From Symbiodinium natans (taxonomy: Eukaryota; Sar; Dinophyceae; Suessiales; Symbiodiniaceae), in NCBI GenBank assembly GCA_905221605.1, contig CAJNDS010001112.1, positions 2,896,950-2,960,949 of the forward strand: a stretch of 64,000 bases of DNA. Reading direction: 5' to 3'. This document shows positions 20,945 to 31,499 of the stretch, in pieces; within the stretch, counting starts at the first letter, position 1; every line of letters begins with the position of its first letter. A program made the position numbers and the translations under genes. The notes under the pieces were generated by a model. That model made no database searches. It was given only the letters and a program-made list of their open reading frames with translations, and had not been told where the DNA came from.

Positions 20945-21541
20945 TTACTCCCACCAGCGCGGTAGGCTTGGAAGCAAATCGATGCCAAATTGAGAGGCCA
21001 ATATCGGGCGGCCGATCACAAAGTACCCTGCAAAGGTTGAGAAGACATTCAAGAACAGCCAGGCTCCAATGATTTGAAGCCTTGCTCCAAGAGCAACGCC
21101 GATTGGTCCGGCATCAACCTTGCCCCCAGAGCGGCATTTCTGCAACAGATCCTCCACTAGCTCCCGGTTAGTTGCTAGCCACGTCCCCCCTGCAAAGCAG
21201 TTGAAGATCGTGTCGATCGCCTTGTCGCTGCGAGCACCTCGCCCTTTCAGGCGCGCGCGAAAGCCCTCGCGGTCGATGGATCCCGCATTGCCAGGCCAAA
21301 CGGTGTTCATGTCGCAGAGCTCCAAGACCTGTTCTGTTTCACCTTCTGGGATCGAGACATCAAGTGCCCATGAGAATGGCTCATAGCTGTACTCGGAATT
21401 CCCTGCAGGCCGGAGGGTCCTGGCGCGGAGTCTCGGGGTCCGAAAGGTGCTCTTGGCTGCCACGAAGCTGCTTGCAGATCGCGACGTGAGAGAGACCACG
21501 GCTGAGAAACAGAGTGCTGCTACGAGGACTCGGCCTGCCAT
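20945..21541 (-). CDS. Intronless plastid-targeted membrane protein
   Basis: 198 residues, ATG at 21541 and TAA at 20947-20945, no intron. The first 22 residues (MAGRVLVAALCFSAVVSLTS) form a clean signal peptide; it is followed by SSFVAAKSTFRTPRLRAR, a Ser/Arg-rich leader starting with an FVA motif, as in dinoflagellate proteins that reach the plastid via the ER. I chose this ATG rather than an upstream in-frame one (21694) because the signal peptide must be N-terminal. The mature part has an acidic region (IPEGETEQVLELCDMN) and one C-terminal membrane span (IGAWLFLNVFSTFAGYFVIG). The family is not recognised. Absence of introns among intron-dense neighbours suggests retroposition of a processed mRNA. 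Confidence 0.75.
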   Translation of the reverse strand: MAGRVLVAALCFSAVVSLTSRSASSFVAAKSTFRTPRLRARTLRPAGNSEYSYEPFSWALDVSIPEGETEQVLELCDMNTVWPGNAGSIDREGFRARLKGRGARSDKAIDTIFNCFAGGTWLATNRELVEDLLQKCRSGGKVDAGPIGVALGARLQIIGAWLFLNVFSTFAGYFVIGRPILASQFGIDLLPSLPRWWE

Positions 21542-21579
21542 GACAACCGGTGTAGTTGCCCTCTGAACGCGTGTCAGAC

Positions 21580-21600
21580 GTTTGAGCCAAAGCTTCCGTC
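21580..21600 (-). other. Possible relict of the dinoflagellate spliced leader
   Basis: Thirty-eight bases upstream of the plastid-protein ATG the minus strand reads GACGGAAGCTTTGGCTCAAA, whose TTTGGCTCAA matches the 3' end of the dinoflagellate spliced leader as I recall it. Relict leaders mark genes re-integrated from trans-spliced mRNA. The 5' half matches poorly, so it could be chance. Confidence 0.35.
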
Positions 21601-22153
21601 TCTTCCGTTCCGTACACCTTTGTAGCCATGCATTTGTTTTACAAAATTTGCCTAGGGCAGCGAAAGGCCTCAGAGGCTCGGTTGTAGGCTGCATCCAACT
21701 CGTCCCGGCCCTGGGAGCATTTGAAAGTGGCTCAAGCAGCTGTCGCCTGTTAGCAAAGACTTTGAGATGCAGCTCTACCAGACTTCAGCTGGAGGCAAGC
21801 TCTTTAGACGGCGCAGGCTCTTCCCAGCAGCGGTCTGGCTTCAGGACATTTGGGGGACCTGTGCAGAGCGTCCAGCATGGAGGCGCCTCTTCAAGGTCGC
21901 CGCGCGCCGGAAAAAAAGCAAGCAAGATCCGGGCAGGTCTTTGTGACGTGCAGGGCTCGCTCTCCTCTGGAAAGCGGAGCTATTCTCAGGGTTTGCCAGA
22001 GGGTTGGCTTGTATGCTAGAGGGTATGCTAGAGGGTATGCACGCCGGAGGCAGCATGCTAGAGGTCATGCTACATTGCTTACTAGAGGGCTGGCTTCAGG
22101 GGCCATGCTAGCTAGAGGTCATGCTGGAGTCTGCATGCTCACTCTCTGCAGGC

Positions 22154-23077
22154 TCAGCAGTCGCCACGTCGCCGGCTGGCGGCTCGATCCAGAGTGCTCT
22201 GGATCTCGCTCTTCATGGTGGACAGCTCCTCGTCCGTCAGGCTCTGCTTCTCATGCACAACCTTGTTGAGGGCCGGTGTATCCGGCATACAACTGGGCAC
22301 TCGAACAGGCCGAGCGGCGGATCAGTTGTGCTTGCAACAGCTCCCAGGCCGTAGAGCTCCAGGGAGGAGATGGTGAGGTCCTTCTCATCCTCCGGAGGCT
22401 GCCAGAGCATTTCCGGGCAGGTATAGCGCACCCACGCGTGCAAGAAGCGCTCCAACAGAGAGCCCTTCGAGTTTGTCGGAGCCTACACCGTGTCCTGCCG
22501 TGAAGCACGACCCGTACATGCCGACGCCCCTGGCCGGAGCTCCTGCCTCCAGCAGCACTGGCTGGCCAGTGCTGCTCGAGGCAGGAGCTCCGGCCAGGGG
22601 CGTCGGCATGTACGGGTCGTGCTTCACGGCAGGACACGGTGTAGGCTCCGACAAACTCGAAGGGCTCTGGCCCTGTGCAGGGAAGGAGCGCCGCAGCCGC
22701 CGTCTCAAAAACGTGTCTCGCGGCTCCGGCGAGACTGCCTCCGGCGAGAGTGCCCCGTCCAGCGACGGCGAGGCGCGGGCTCCTTCTCCGTCCCTCTGCT
22801 TCTTTCTCGGAGGCGTGCTGAAGGCCAGCGGAGCATCCTCCTCCATCGGCGCCGCTGACGACGAGGAGCCAGGCGGTGCACTTGGGAGCGTCACGTCCAG
22901 CATCTCCTTCGTGGAAGGCGGTGACCGCAGGAGCATGTCGAGGACTGAGTGGCCCCTGTCCTTAGCAGGGGTCTCCGGCTGGGTGGGCGACTCCTGCGAC
23001 TCTGGATCCATCTGTGTCGGGGCCACGCCTATCTGCGATGGCACGTCCAGGGAGACCGGGTTCTGCGAGGCATCCAT
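22154..23077 (-). CDS. Proline-rich nuclear-type protein interrupted by a palindrome
   Basis: ATG at 23077 opens MDASQNPVSLDVPSQ and a Ser/Pro/Glu-rich disordered region with strongly G/C-ending codons. STPPRKKQRDGE near residue 90 looks like a nuclear localisation signal, and repeated S/T-P sites suggest phosphorylation. The frame enters the 210-bp palindrome at 22668. Beyond it two more coding stretches appear in other frames: about 22455-22330 (LLERFLHAWVRYTCPEMLW, then QPPEDEKDLTISSLELYGLG) and about 22291-22154 (MPDTPALNKVVHEKQSLTDE, ending RRRGDC with TGA at 22156-22154). Junctions are unresolved. The gene is either spliced around the palindrome or damaged by it. Confidence 0.55.
22459..22668. 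repeat. Near-perfect 210-bp palindrome
   Basis: Two arms of about 105 bp meet at 22563/22564 with essentially no spacer (central GGCTGGCC) and only a couple of mismatches. The outer boundary is AGAGCCCTTCGAGTTTGTCG on one side and its complement on the other. Both strands therefore encode the same peptide (KHDPYMPTPLAGAPASSSTG). It can form a cruciform; alternatively it is a fold-back assembly artefact. Confidence 0.95.
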
Positions 23078-23221
23078 GGCTACAAGCAGAGCAAACCCCA
23101 GCGATTCTCTCGCTTCGCGGACAAAATGTCCTCAAAGCGTCTACTTACTTTGACATGTGACTGTGTTCAAATGGGCTCTACACCGCCGTCTACTGCCTTC
23201 CTGCTGTAACCTGCTGGAACG

Positions 23222-24320
23222 CTACTCGGCTGGATTGACATGAGGACTCCTCTTGGTGCATGAGAGAGGAAGACGAGGGGAGCCTGCCTGGTAGGCAGAC
23301 ACGATGCATCGCAGCGCCCGGGCAATGCCACTCCTGCGTGCAGCGTGTACTACCACCACCAAAAGGGCCAGCGGCACGACGCAGGACGTGGCAAGACCGG
23401 AGCAGCCAGCGACAATCTCAGGCCTGTCTCCAATTTCTCTAAACATTTGCAGGGCATCCGCTGCTGCCTCGGATCGGCATGACGTCATCACGACTGTCAC
23501 AGCAGCGCATTTAATGTGCCCTCATGCCCTCGCACTCGCTGAGCTACCGGACCCTTTCAGCTGCCTCACACAAACATGGTTTGCACCCGCTTGTTCATGC
23601 ATTCGTCGGTAGAACACGCTTGCAGGAGCACGGCCGCGCCTGAAATGCCTCTTCATCGCACGCCTCTTCTGCTTCTTTTAGAAGCGCCCTAGCCTTGCAC
23701 CCAGAGCACAGGCTTCGTACGTCTTCGTACGAAGGGCCAGTCCCAGTGTATCCAGAGCTGCTCGCGGCTCTGCATGTCCCTGCATGTCCCTAGGCATGTC
23801 CCTGCATGTCCCTGCATGTCCCTTGCCTCTTTCCCAACCTGCGCCCTGTTTTCATCCAGGGAGTCCAGCTGGGGCGTACCATCCTGAAAGTCAGGTAGCA
23901 TGCGGTCACGAAGACAGAATTCACCCGGCCGACATCTTAGGGCACGGACGTCTGCAAGATCACAAAGTGAGATGTTGCGCCTGATGACCTTTGGGCCAAC
24001 ACACCAAGCCGAAAGGTGTGAGGATGACGAACATCTGGCCAGCAAATGCCAGACGAGTACCCCCTCTCTATGTGCCGAAATCTGTGTTGGGCTTTGTGCA
24101 GCATCTGCATGATTCAGCGAAACCGGCCTATCGCTGCTAGAGGGCCTATTGCTGGGGTTTAGGTTTCGCCCTGCCTAGCCATTTGCTGCCGTTCTTGTGA
24201 GTGTTGGTGCCCCGTGTTAGTGGATCAGTTGGTCCTACACACTGGCTACAGAGGTGAGGATGCTCGGCTCAAAGGCGACTTCAAGTCTCTCCAAGAGCAC
24301 TTCGGTTACACGGGCTGCCA
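23222..24320 (-). CDS. TPR-like and other exons
   Basis: Candidate exons: about 24318-24250 (KQELHLAARVTEVLLERLEV), about 23965-23880 (ADVRALRCRPGEFCLRDRML), about 23882-23838 after CTTTCAG (DGTPQLDSLDENRAQ, then GTTGGG), about 23480-23410 (AAADALQMFREIGDRPEIVA, a TPR hairpin) and about 23400-23335 (TSCVVPLALLVVVVHAARRS, a possible membrane helix). They lie between the nuclear-type gene and ALG11 and may belong to one transcript. Confidence 0.35.
23774..23824. repeat. CATGTCCCTG minisatellite
   Basis: Five copies of a 10-bp unit, one with a TAGG insertion. Not a multiple of three, so likely non-coding. Confidence 0.85.
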
Positions 24321-25015
24321 GGTGCAGCTCCTGCTTTTGAAATGAAAGCGGTTAGTCTTTTCGGGGATTCTTACAACACAATGCTTGCTGGAGCGCAGCT
24401 GCCACCTACATACGTGCCCACCTACATCTGCGCCTCTACAGCTGCCACGTAGCCACCGTATGATACCCTTGCTCTCCTCCGTGCCCCGCGCCTTGGGAGT
24501 TGCGGCCCTGGGGGAGCGCAGCGGCCGCGGAGATGCGAACGGAGAGGCAGAGCGCGGCGGCGCCATGGAGGCTCAAGGCTCTTTTTGGCACGCTCGAACT
24601 AAGTCTGCACAGAAGCCATGATACGTCTAAACTTCGGTGGCAGAACAAAGGAACGCAGTGCGATATACTTTTGATTGATGTGCCGAAGATTGCAGAAGCT
24701 ACTGAGGCTAAGTTCATGCTACCTGAAGTGATGTCAGGTCTGGTTTCTCTGCTCCAAAGCATGATTGTCCAAAAGCTCTTGTGCTCTGCTCCTACTGGCG
24801 AGCCTGAAACCAGGTGTCAGTGAAGACAGCCGATGCCACCAGAAGCTTTCTTGCTTGCGGTATCGTGCATGTGTCTTTGCCCATGCATTTCGTCTTTTTT
24901 CACATAGTGGATCACAGGTCCTTGTCCCTGGGCCCCCTCAGCGGCGCAATGAGGCCTCAAAGGGAAAGTAGCTTCCAAAACAACGGCCACGCCCTGGCAA
25001 GGGTGGGCAAACCTT

Positions 25016-28000
25016 TCATGGGCACTGGCGTTGGGCTATGCTCTCCTCGAAGGCTTCCTGGGAGAAGCGATGTCCTCGGTGAGCGCCGAGATCGTGCTGC
25101 CACATGACCGGCAGCGCACTCGAGCTGAGGCTTCTGCGAACTGCCTCCCGTGCTGCCTTGGCGATTTCGAGTCGCTCTGCTGTACCTGAAACCACGCACT
25201 GGCCGTTAGAAACCGGCCAATCTTGTGCTGCAAATGTCGCACTCGTCTCGTCCAGAGCTTCGCGAAGTTTGAGTGCATAGTCTTCGTCATCCTGGCACTG
25301 CACCCATGCCACCCAGCGAAGTTCGCATGAAGAGGACAGCAGCGAGAGACAGATTGTGCATCTGTTAGACGCTCGCAACACCAGCAGCGATTAGCCCTGT
25401 GCCTCAAAAATCTAGCAAACGCTCAGATGATCTGAGGCCGTCACATTCGCAAGAAAGCCCGTCCGCCGTCCATCAGACAAGGGCGTCACCTGGTCTGCAA
25501 GAAGGGGGAGAAAAAGGCCACAAAGGGCTCCAAAGAGTAGGGACACAGCTATCAAGGATGCGGCTATGTCCATGGCAGGCCCAGCCGAGTTGTGCGCGAT
25601 GACCTAAGCCGCCCGAGCTCAGGGGAGCGCAAGAGGCCATTCAAATAGGCTCCTTCAATCATCCGCACCCACTGAAGTCAGACTGAAGCCAGCAAGAACA
25701 AGGGCTGTCTCGGTCTTGATGCAGCATTAGTACTAAGATTAAGGTCTCAAGGTTCCAAAAGCTGGGTTCATTAACAGGTGCACTTTGTTTCGTTCACACG
25801 CATCAATTGCAATAGCACGCGTCCTTCGTTCCGCGTCTATTAACACAATGCGTTCTCACTTCACCTTTTGCCCCGGGTGGTTACTATGAATGCATGGGCT
25901 TGGTTCAGCAGACAGCCATGTGCAGTAGCTACGTTGCGACGTAGCAATGACAGAGAAGGCTGATGAACGAACAGGAAATTCACGAGCACAACCTGGATTC
26001 GCGGGCCTGGAGCTGGGGATGAATTTAAATTTCGCCAAAAGGAAAGGCAAGGTCGGCAAGGTCCATCCAATGAAGAGCTGACACCCCCTAGTCAGGAAGT
26101 AAACACCAAACGTGGTGGGAAATGACTCGTTTTTACTAGTTTAGGCTACGTGTGGGGGTTTTTTTGCCTGAGTGGCATAGCTGGGGAAGAGTGGGGGTCC
26201 TTTCAGCACTACTCCTGGCTTCTGGTGGTGGTAACCCGCTTGTTTTGGTTTGTCCTCGCGCCCCCCTCAGAAGTGGGGGTGGTTCTAAGTTGTATAGCTG
26301 ACGTTCATGGCGAGTCCCCACCAAGGGTTGCTAACCCTCTTCTGGTTGTATACTGCGCACGCGCGCCCACCCCCATCCCCCTGCTCCCCGACCCCATCTC
26401 CCCCCGGTAGTGTGTTGGGGACCGTAGAGCCGGAAAGTTGACCTGGGGCCACAAAGCTAGCCTTGCTTCGGGCTGGCACTCTCATGTTAGCTTGTCATTA
26501 TAAGGCATCAAGCCCATGGCCACTGCACCAGCAGCCATGAACTCCACCACCGAAATGCCGAAGTGCTCGTCGCGCATGGTGTGCAAACCTGACGACCCAC
26601 ATGCAAACCCCAACGGCGTAGATTAGGGCGACTGAGGACACTGTTCCAAGCTCTTGGGCCGAGGCCGATGTCGGCCTGAGACAACAAGGTCTGCATCTCC
26701 TGAGGGTTTAGGGTTGAGGGTTTAGGGATGATCCTAAGTGTCACTGTTCAGCTTGTGCGGTGTGCAGACACGCAGCGCAATCCTGGCACCGCTTGGCTAA
26801 AGAGCCCTTTGCAGTCCTTCAAGGGCACATTCGTCCTGAAGCTCACCTCACCAACACTGAGCCTAAACTTCCTAAACATCTTTGCAAAAACAGCTTAAAA
26901 CGCGACCTTGCCCAAAGTGGCTCAACAGGGAGAGGGAGAGGGAGAGTGGGAGTGGGAGTAAGAGTGAGAGTGGGAGAGAGCGTTTGCGAATTCAATTGTT
27001 AAGGCATATATCGTAGCATTCCGTCATATTTAGATTTAGATACGGCTAGCTGAAGCTACTCAACAGAGCAGATGGGGCCCAGGCGTCCCAGTCGCCCTCG
27101 GTCTCGGGACCTTCCTCACGTAGACCGAGCCTGACCGATGCGGCAAATTGAGAGATCGTCTCAGACCTCGATGAATGAAGAGATAGGTTTGTTTGCCATG
27201 TTCGCTGTGATGGGAAACAGCGACTGCGAAAAGGACGGGGCATGCCCAGGCATGACAGCGTATGACCGTTTAACCGTCATTTAACCGGGCATGACCGCCG
27301 ATAACCAAGGGCGTACTGGGGCATTCGGGCGTGCTCGGGAGTACTCGGACACACGCCGGAGGCAGTTTTCTGAACGTGGCCGCAATGATGCTCTATACAC
27401 ACTTTGAAGCTGCGGAGTTTGCACTTCGTGACGTTCATACCCGTGAATTCGTGGTTGGCTGCCGTTGGCGCGCAGTGAAAGCCATCAACCCGTGGGCGGC
27501 AAGATGGGCACCGTACAGGTATGGCGCCGGAACCGAGGAAAGGATAGAAAAAGACACATTGTGTCTTCTCTGTCAAAGGATTCCAAACAAAATGGAACGA
27601 AGTTCGAACGAAGCCACGACTACGAGCCCCCGGCTCGCCGCACAACTTCTGCAAGCCCTGGACCCGGCGACGGTCTGCGGCATCCCGGCCTGCCCACGGC
27701 CCGCTGCAGTCCAGAGATTCACAGCACGTTGGTCAGTTCTGGTAAGTTAAGCCCTGAGTACCTGACAGCCTCCTGCAAGAATAAGCCGCACAGCTGCACT
27801 TCCGCCGCCTTTGGCTTTTGCGTGCTAGAAATGGCGACGTGCTATGGCACATCTTTTGACCGCTCCCCCTGCAGCATTCAGCCAAATCACTTGGCAAACT
27901 GCACATTCATCCCAGGCCCAAGCTTTTCGTCTGGTTCTTGTACCTCGCAAAGGACCTCAGCCTGGGCGCCAAACAGATGTTTCATGATTTTGTCAGTAGA

Positions 28001-30995
28001 GCCACCAAAAGTATCTGATTCTGGCAAAGGCTTGGTAGCCGAAATAACCATATTATCATCGGGGAACCCTTTTGGGGGGTTGGTTACTTCATACGGGAAC
28101 CTTGTACAAAAAAGAAGGTGAAGAGTACCACTGGGCTACTGTAAGAAGGTGCGAACCGAATCGTTGCATCACGCCATGTCCCTGGCTGGAGGGCATGGTT
28201 CTTCTCCGGTCGAAACCTTTGCTTTCCACCAGAGGCTCTCATGCACCAAGAAGTTGCCATCTCCAAATCTCCCAAGTTTCGGGCTGAGCAAGAGAAAGCA
28301 CCAGCTTGCCAGAGAAGTCCTGCAGACGGTGGCTTCCTCTCATCAACCGTCTGCTCCAGTTGGCATCCGGCCGGGCCAGGCACTTGTTGTGGGTGTGTTT
28401 CTGGGGTGCTTGACTGTGTTTTGCATGTGCAGGCGTGGCGAGAGCATAACACGGGCACGCGAGCGGCATCATCTCGCAGCATGCAAACTGCGAACTCGAT
28501 ACCGTTTCTGTTTCTACTCCTCTCATCCTCCTTTGCTTCTGTGGGAATGAAAGGCAAGGTCCGGGGGCGCCGACCCCTGTCTCTCTTCCTTCCTTCACCG
28601 CCCAAATGGGCGTGTCTCTCTCTCTCTCTCTCTATCTGCGTTTGTCTTCTCCATCCTTCTCTCCCTCTCTCTTCCTGCCCTCCTCTCTCTCCTTGTCTGG
28701 CCCGCAAGCAACCGAACCGAAGTGCGCCCGGTCTCAGGTCAGGTCGCCAGCCCTTTCTCTCCATCCCTCTGCTTCTCTTCTTCTTCTCCTTCGCCGCTCG
28801 GTCGAGCGCTAGGGCTGCCAAGGCCGCCTCGGTCCAGGTGACACATGTCGAAATAGCGCGCCACGCGATGGATATCCTTCCTGATGTAAGCTTGCGTAGT
28901 AGGGCACTGGCTGTGTCACACGGCGGATACACTGTACAAGTTCTGTCTGGCCTCGGTCGGCAGCTTACTAGGCCCCGCGAACATTCGTGAGCTTCTGCTC
29001 TTCTGTTGCAGCAGTCCTTTTCGGGACAAGAAACGCCCTGTGCCCTTGAATCTCACAACCTGCAGCTCTGCTTCCTTGCAAAAAGTGTCCTTGAGTCCAT
29101 ACTTCAGGGATGACTAAAAATGGCCCGGACTCTGCACATGATACACAAGGGCCACGAAAAAGCTATGAACCGCTCTCTCAACCTCTCGTCAACCTGCAAC
29201 AGCAAGGCAAAGCTCCAGGCATAGCCCACAAGGCATCGATGTGACCGCGAGTCCATGAAGAGTTGACTAGGACAACCTCAAACTCGGCCGCCCGAACTTC
29301 CTGGAACGCTTGTGTATTCCTGTAGCTTTGCCGAGGCCCTCGCATCCGCAGACTTCCTCGGACAGCATAATTCCCCGTTGGGTTTGAGGGTGCTTGCTCG
29401 GTGCCAACAAGAAGCCCGGCCAAACCATACAGCGCGGCGAAGGCTTTGTAGTACAGCCTGCGCTGGTTTAGATGGCACCAGGCGCTTCGGTGACAGGATG
29501 CTGTAACGGAAGCATGCCAGAAGCGCAGCTTCGCCGCTGAAAGCATGTTAGAGCGTGCCACCATGGCATCATTGCACACAGCATCGCTTCCTCGGCTAGA
29601 GTCTAGAGCCTTCAGGGAGCCACGCCGTCACGAGTCAGATGACACGGAGGCATCTGAGGCCCCCACTTCGGCCACGCACCTGGGAGGAGAGATGTGGGGC
29701 TGTCTTGTGCCAGAACTGTGCAATTGCGCGATTGCGAACCCACCTGCTCTAACATGTCTGTCGAGATGGTTGGGTAGTGAACCTGAGCTGACAGCACGCT
29801 CTCGCAGGCTGAGATAATATGGCTTTTGCAAGGCTCTACGGCGTCGCGTGTCCTGACTGGCAGCCATGCCACATAGCATCCAACTCGGCAGCTGCTCAGC
29901 AGACGAAACAATGGCAAGGTGAAAGCATAGCCTGGCAAGCTGACGGAGCAACTGCCGAGCGGTCTCGGGCGGCAGTAGGTAACAGAAGGTGCAGGTAACT
30001 GCTGTGGAATTGGCATGCCCACCACAAGATTGTCAGTGCGAACTCTCTGCGGATCGCCGAGGCATCTTCAATAGCACTGGGCACTAAGCCAAGTACGCCA
30101 AGTATGCCAAGTATGCTCCAAAGGAACAAACTCAACGCAGAATCTGCAACCCGTGCCGGGCACACCCATCGAATCCACGAATATGTCTGGTTGGAACTGG
30201 CAGACCGCCTCCCAGCCTTTGCTGCCCGTCCCTCATGGCGCCGTGCATTCGGTGAGTGAGGGCACGGCCGAGGATCAGCGAGCCCAAGCCTTTACCGCGG
30301 ATGGCAACTCTTGGGGCCAATGGTCAACATCACTCATTGACGTCGAGAGTGCCCGGTCATGATCGCACTACGGGCATATTGCTGAAGACGCGGCTCTGTC
30401 CAAGCAGCGTGAAGCGAGGCCTTGTGTTGCAGGCTGCTGATGCATGGTGATGCATGGACTTCCCTTAGTCGGGACGGCCAAGGGCAGCACCACGATGAAG
30501 CCTCGACCCAGTGTCTTCGGGTCAGGAAGACAAAGTGGACACCTTCCAGCGTGTGCAGAACTGTGCCACAAAAACGACGAGACAGTCTCACACACTACCT
30601 GACGCATTGATCGCCACTCCAAACCGTTGCCGTGCCTGTGCCACACGCTGCAATGGCAATAGTGCACGTGTGTTGATCGCGTTCTTTTCTGCACTGAGAT
30701 CGGAGCAGATTCAAGCAAGTCCGCGGCTGTGACGTCCACGTCCCCTGTGTACACCACACAGGCCACCTAGACTTGCGCGAACAGGGCGGAAGTCGCCACG
30801 AGCTCGAGATCCGGATGGAATGGTCGCATGTCGTCAGATACTCAGCGCTGGGCGCCCGGATGGTTTTGCTGTACAGATCGCAGGCAGCACCTTTGGAAGA
30901 CTGCCTGCTTAAACTGCTCACGACAGCCACTGGGGCGTTGACCAGAGAACTCGTTCGCCGCCACCGCCGGCATTTGCATAGGGATGGAAAAAGGC
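25016..30995 (-). CDS. ALG11: ALG11, GDP-Man:Man3GlcNAc2-PP-dolichol alpha-1,2-mannosyltransferase
   Basis: An ER enzyme that adds the fourth and fifth mannose to the lipid-linked N-glycan precursor from GDP-mannose; GT4 family. Read in order the exons give [128 protein letters not shown] and RTGFLAN, all in ALG11 order. Exons: 30995-30943, 30890-30854, 30766-30707, 30635-30599, 30560-30494, 30420-30395, 30289-30269, 30216-30166, 29931-29870, 29782-29744, ~29595-29527, 29457-29421, 29300-29226, 28994-28979, 28931-28896, 28319-28285, 28216-28187, 27961-27924, 27793-27767, 27689-27647, 26871-26817, 26699-26666, 26588-26524, 25603-25565, 25489-25445, 25291-25243, 25185-25132, 25074-25016 (TGA). 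They total about 420 codons. Two junctions (29744/29595 and 28896/28319) do not keep frame, so an exon edge or small exon is missed there. Confidence 0.93.
26700..26816 (-). other. ALG11 intron whose 3' end is telomere-type repeat
   Basis: This 117-nt intron separates NVPLK from [12 protein letters not shown] in ALG11. Its last bases are CCCTAAACCCTCAG, so the acceptor is formed by the repeat. The donor is apparently GA (AAG/GACTGC). Confidence 0.75.
26925..26985. repeat. GGGAGA/GGGAGT microsatellite
   Basis: Imperfect GGGAGT/GAGAGT hexamers in an ALG11 intron. Confidence 0.85.
28612..28690. repeat. CT-rich microsatellite
   Basis: A (CT)n run with interruptions inside the long ALG11 intron between the YPPCD and FRPEKNH exons. 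It creates long spurious frames on both strands. Confidence 0.9.
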
Positions 30996-31339
30996 CTGGG
31001 CCACACCGGTACAGGACCGTCATGTCTTCCCTGGGACGGCTAGTCCCGTTCGTGTCGCGTGACTGACGATCTGCGATAACGACGCTTTGCACATTCTTGC
31101 TGCGACTATCCAAGCAACCTGCAGCGCTGCTGGGATTCCGGCCACCGTTTCCTTGCCTGCCAATGCCTGCAGCGAGGACATTTGTGCTGCGTTAGACTCT
31201 GGTGTCTTTCTCCGCACACGGAAGCTACCGGTTGATTTCATCATTCTTCATATGACTGCTTCGGTTGTGTGACCATCTTCCGTATGTTTAGACGAGGTGG
31301 TCCTGGAAGCATTGTTCTGTTGCCCTACTTGTTCACAGA

Positions 31340-31440
31340 AAAACCCTCCCTCTATCTAGCGCTGCTGGCCGTCGTGCAGAAAATGGCCACAGCACCACGC
31401 AGCAAGCCAACAAAACCACTACAATCGTTACAAGACGAGC
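31340..31440 (-). CDS. ALG11: Probable N-terminal membrane-anchor exon of ALG11
   Basis: After TCTCAAAG the minus strand reads ARLVTIVVVLLACCVVLWPF and then SARRPAALD: one hydrophobic helix followed by basic residues. ALG11 proteins start with such a membrane anchor just before the [11 protein letters not shown] region, and this is the only good candidate upstream. The junction to 30995 was not resolved. Confidence 0.5.
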
Positions 31441-31499
31441 CTTTGAGAGACCAGAGCGTGCTGCCAACCGGTAAGCTGTGAGCTTCAACCTCAGCACGT

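Noticed and set aside
25130-25300. Malonyl-CoA:ACP transacylase (FabD)-like stretch [20 protein letters not shown]
   Set aside because: The VVSG part is intron: GTGGTTTCAG is the acceptor of the ALG11 exon that starts at 25185, and flanking exons on both sides are ALG11.
25130-25300. TPR exon reading of the same segment
   Set aside because: The residues fit the C-terminal helix region of ALG11, and exon phases join on both sides.
28084-28990. Overlapping frames of 249 and 282 codons on opposite strands
   Set aside because: They run across the CT microsatellite and several ALG11 introns; only the short ALG11 exons within them are supported.
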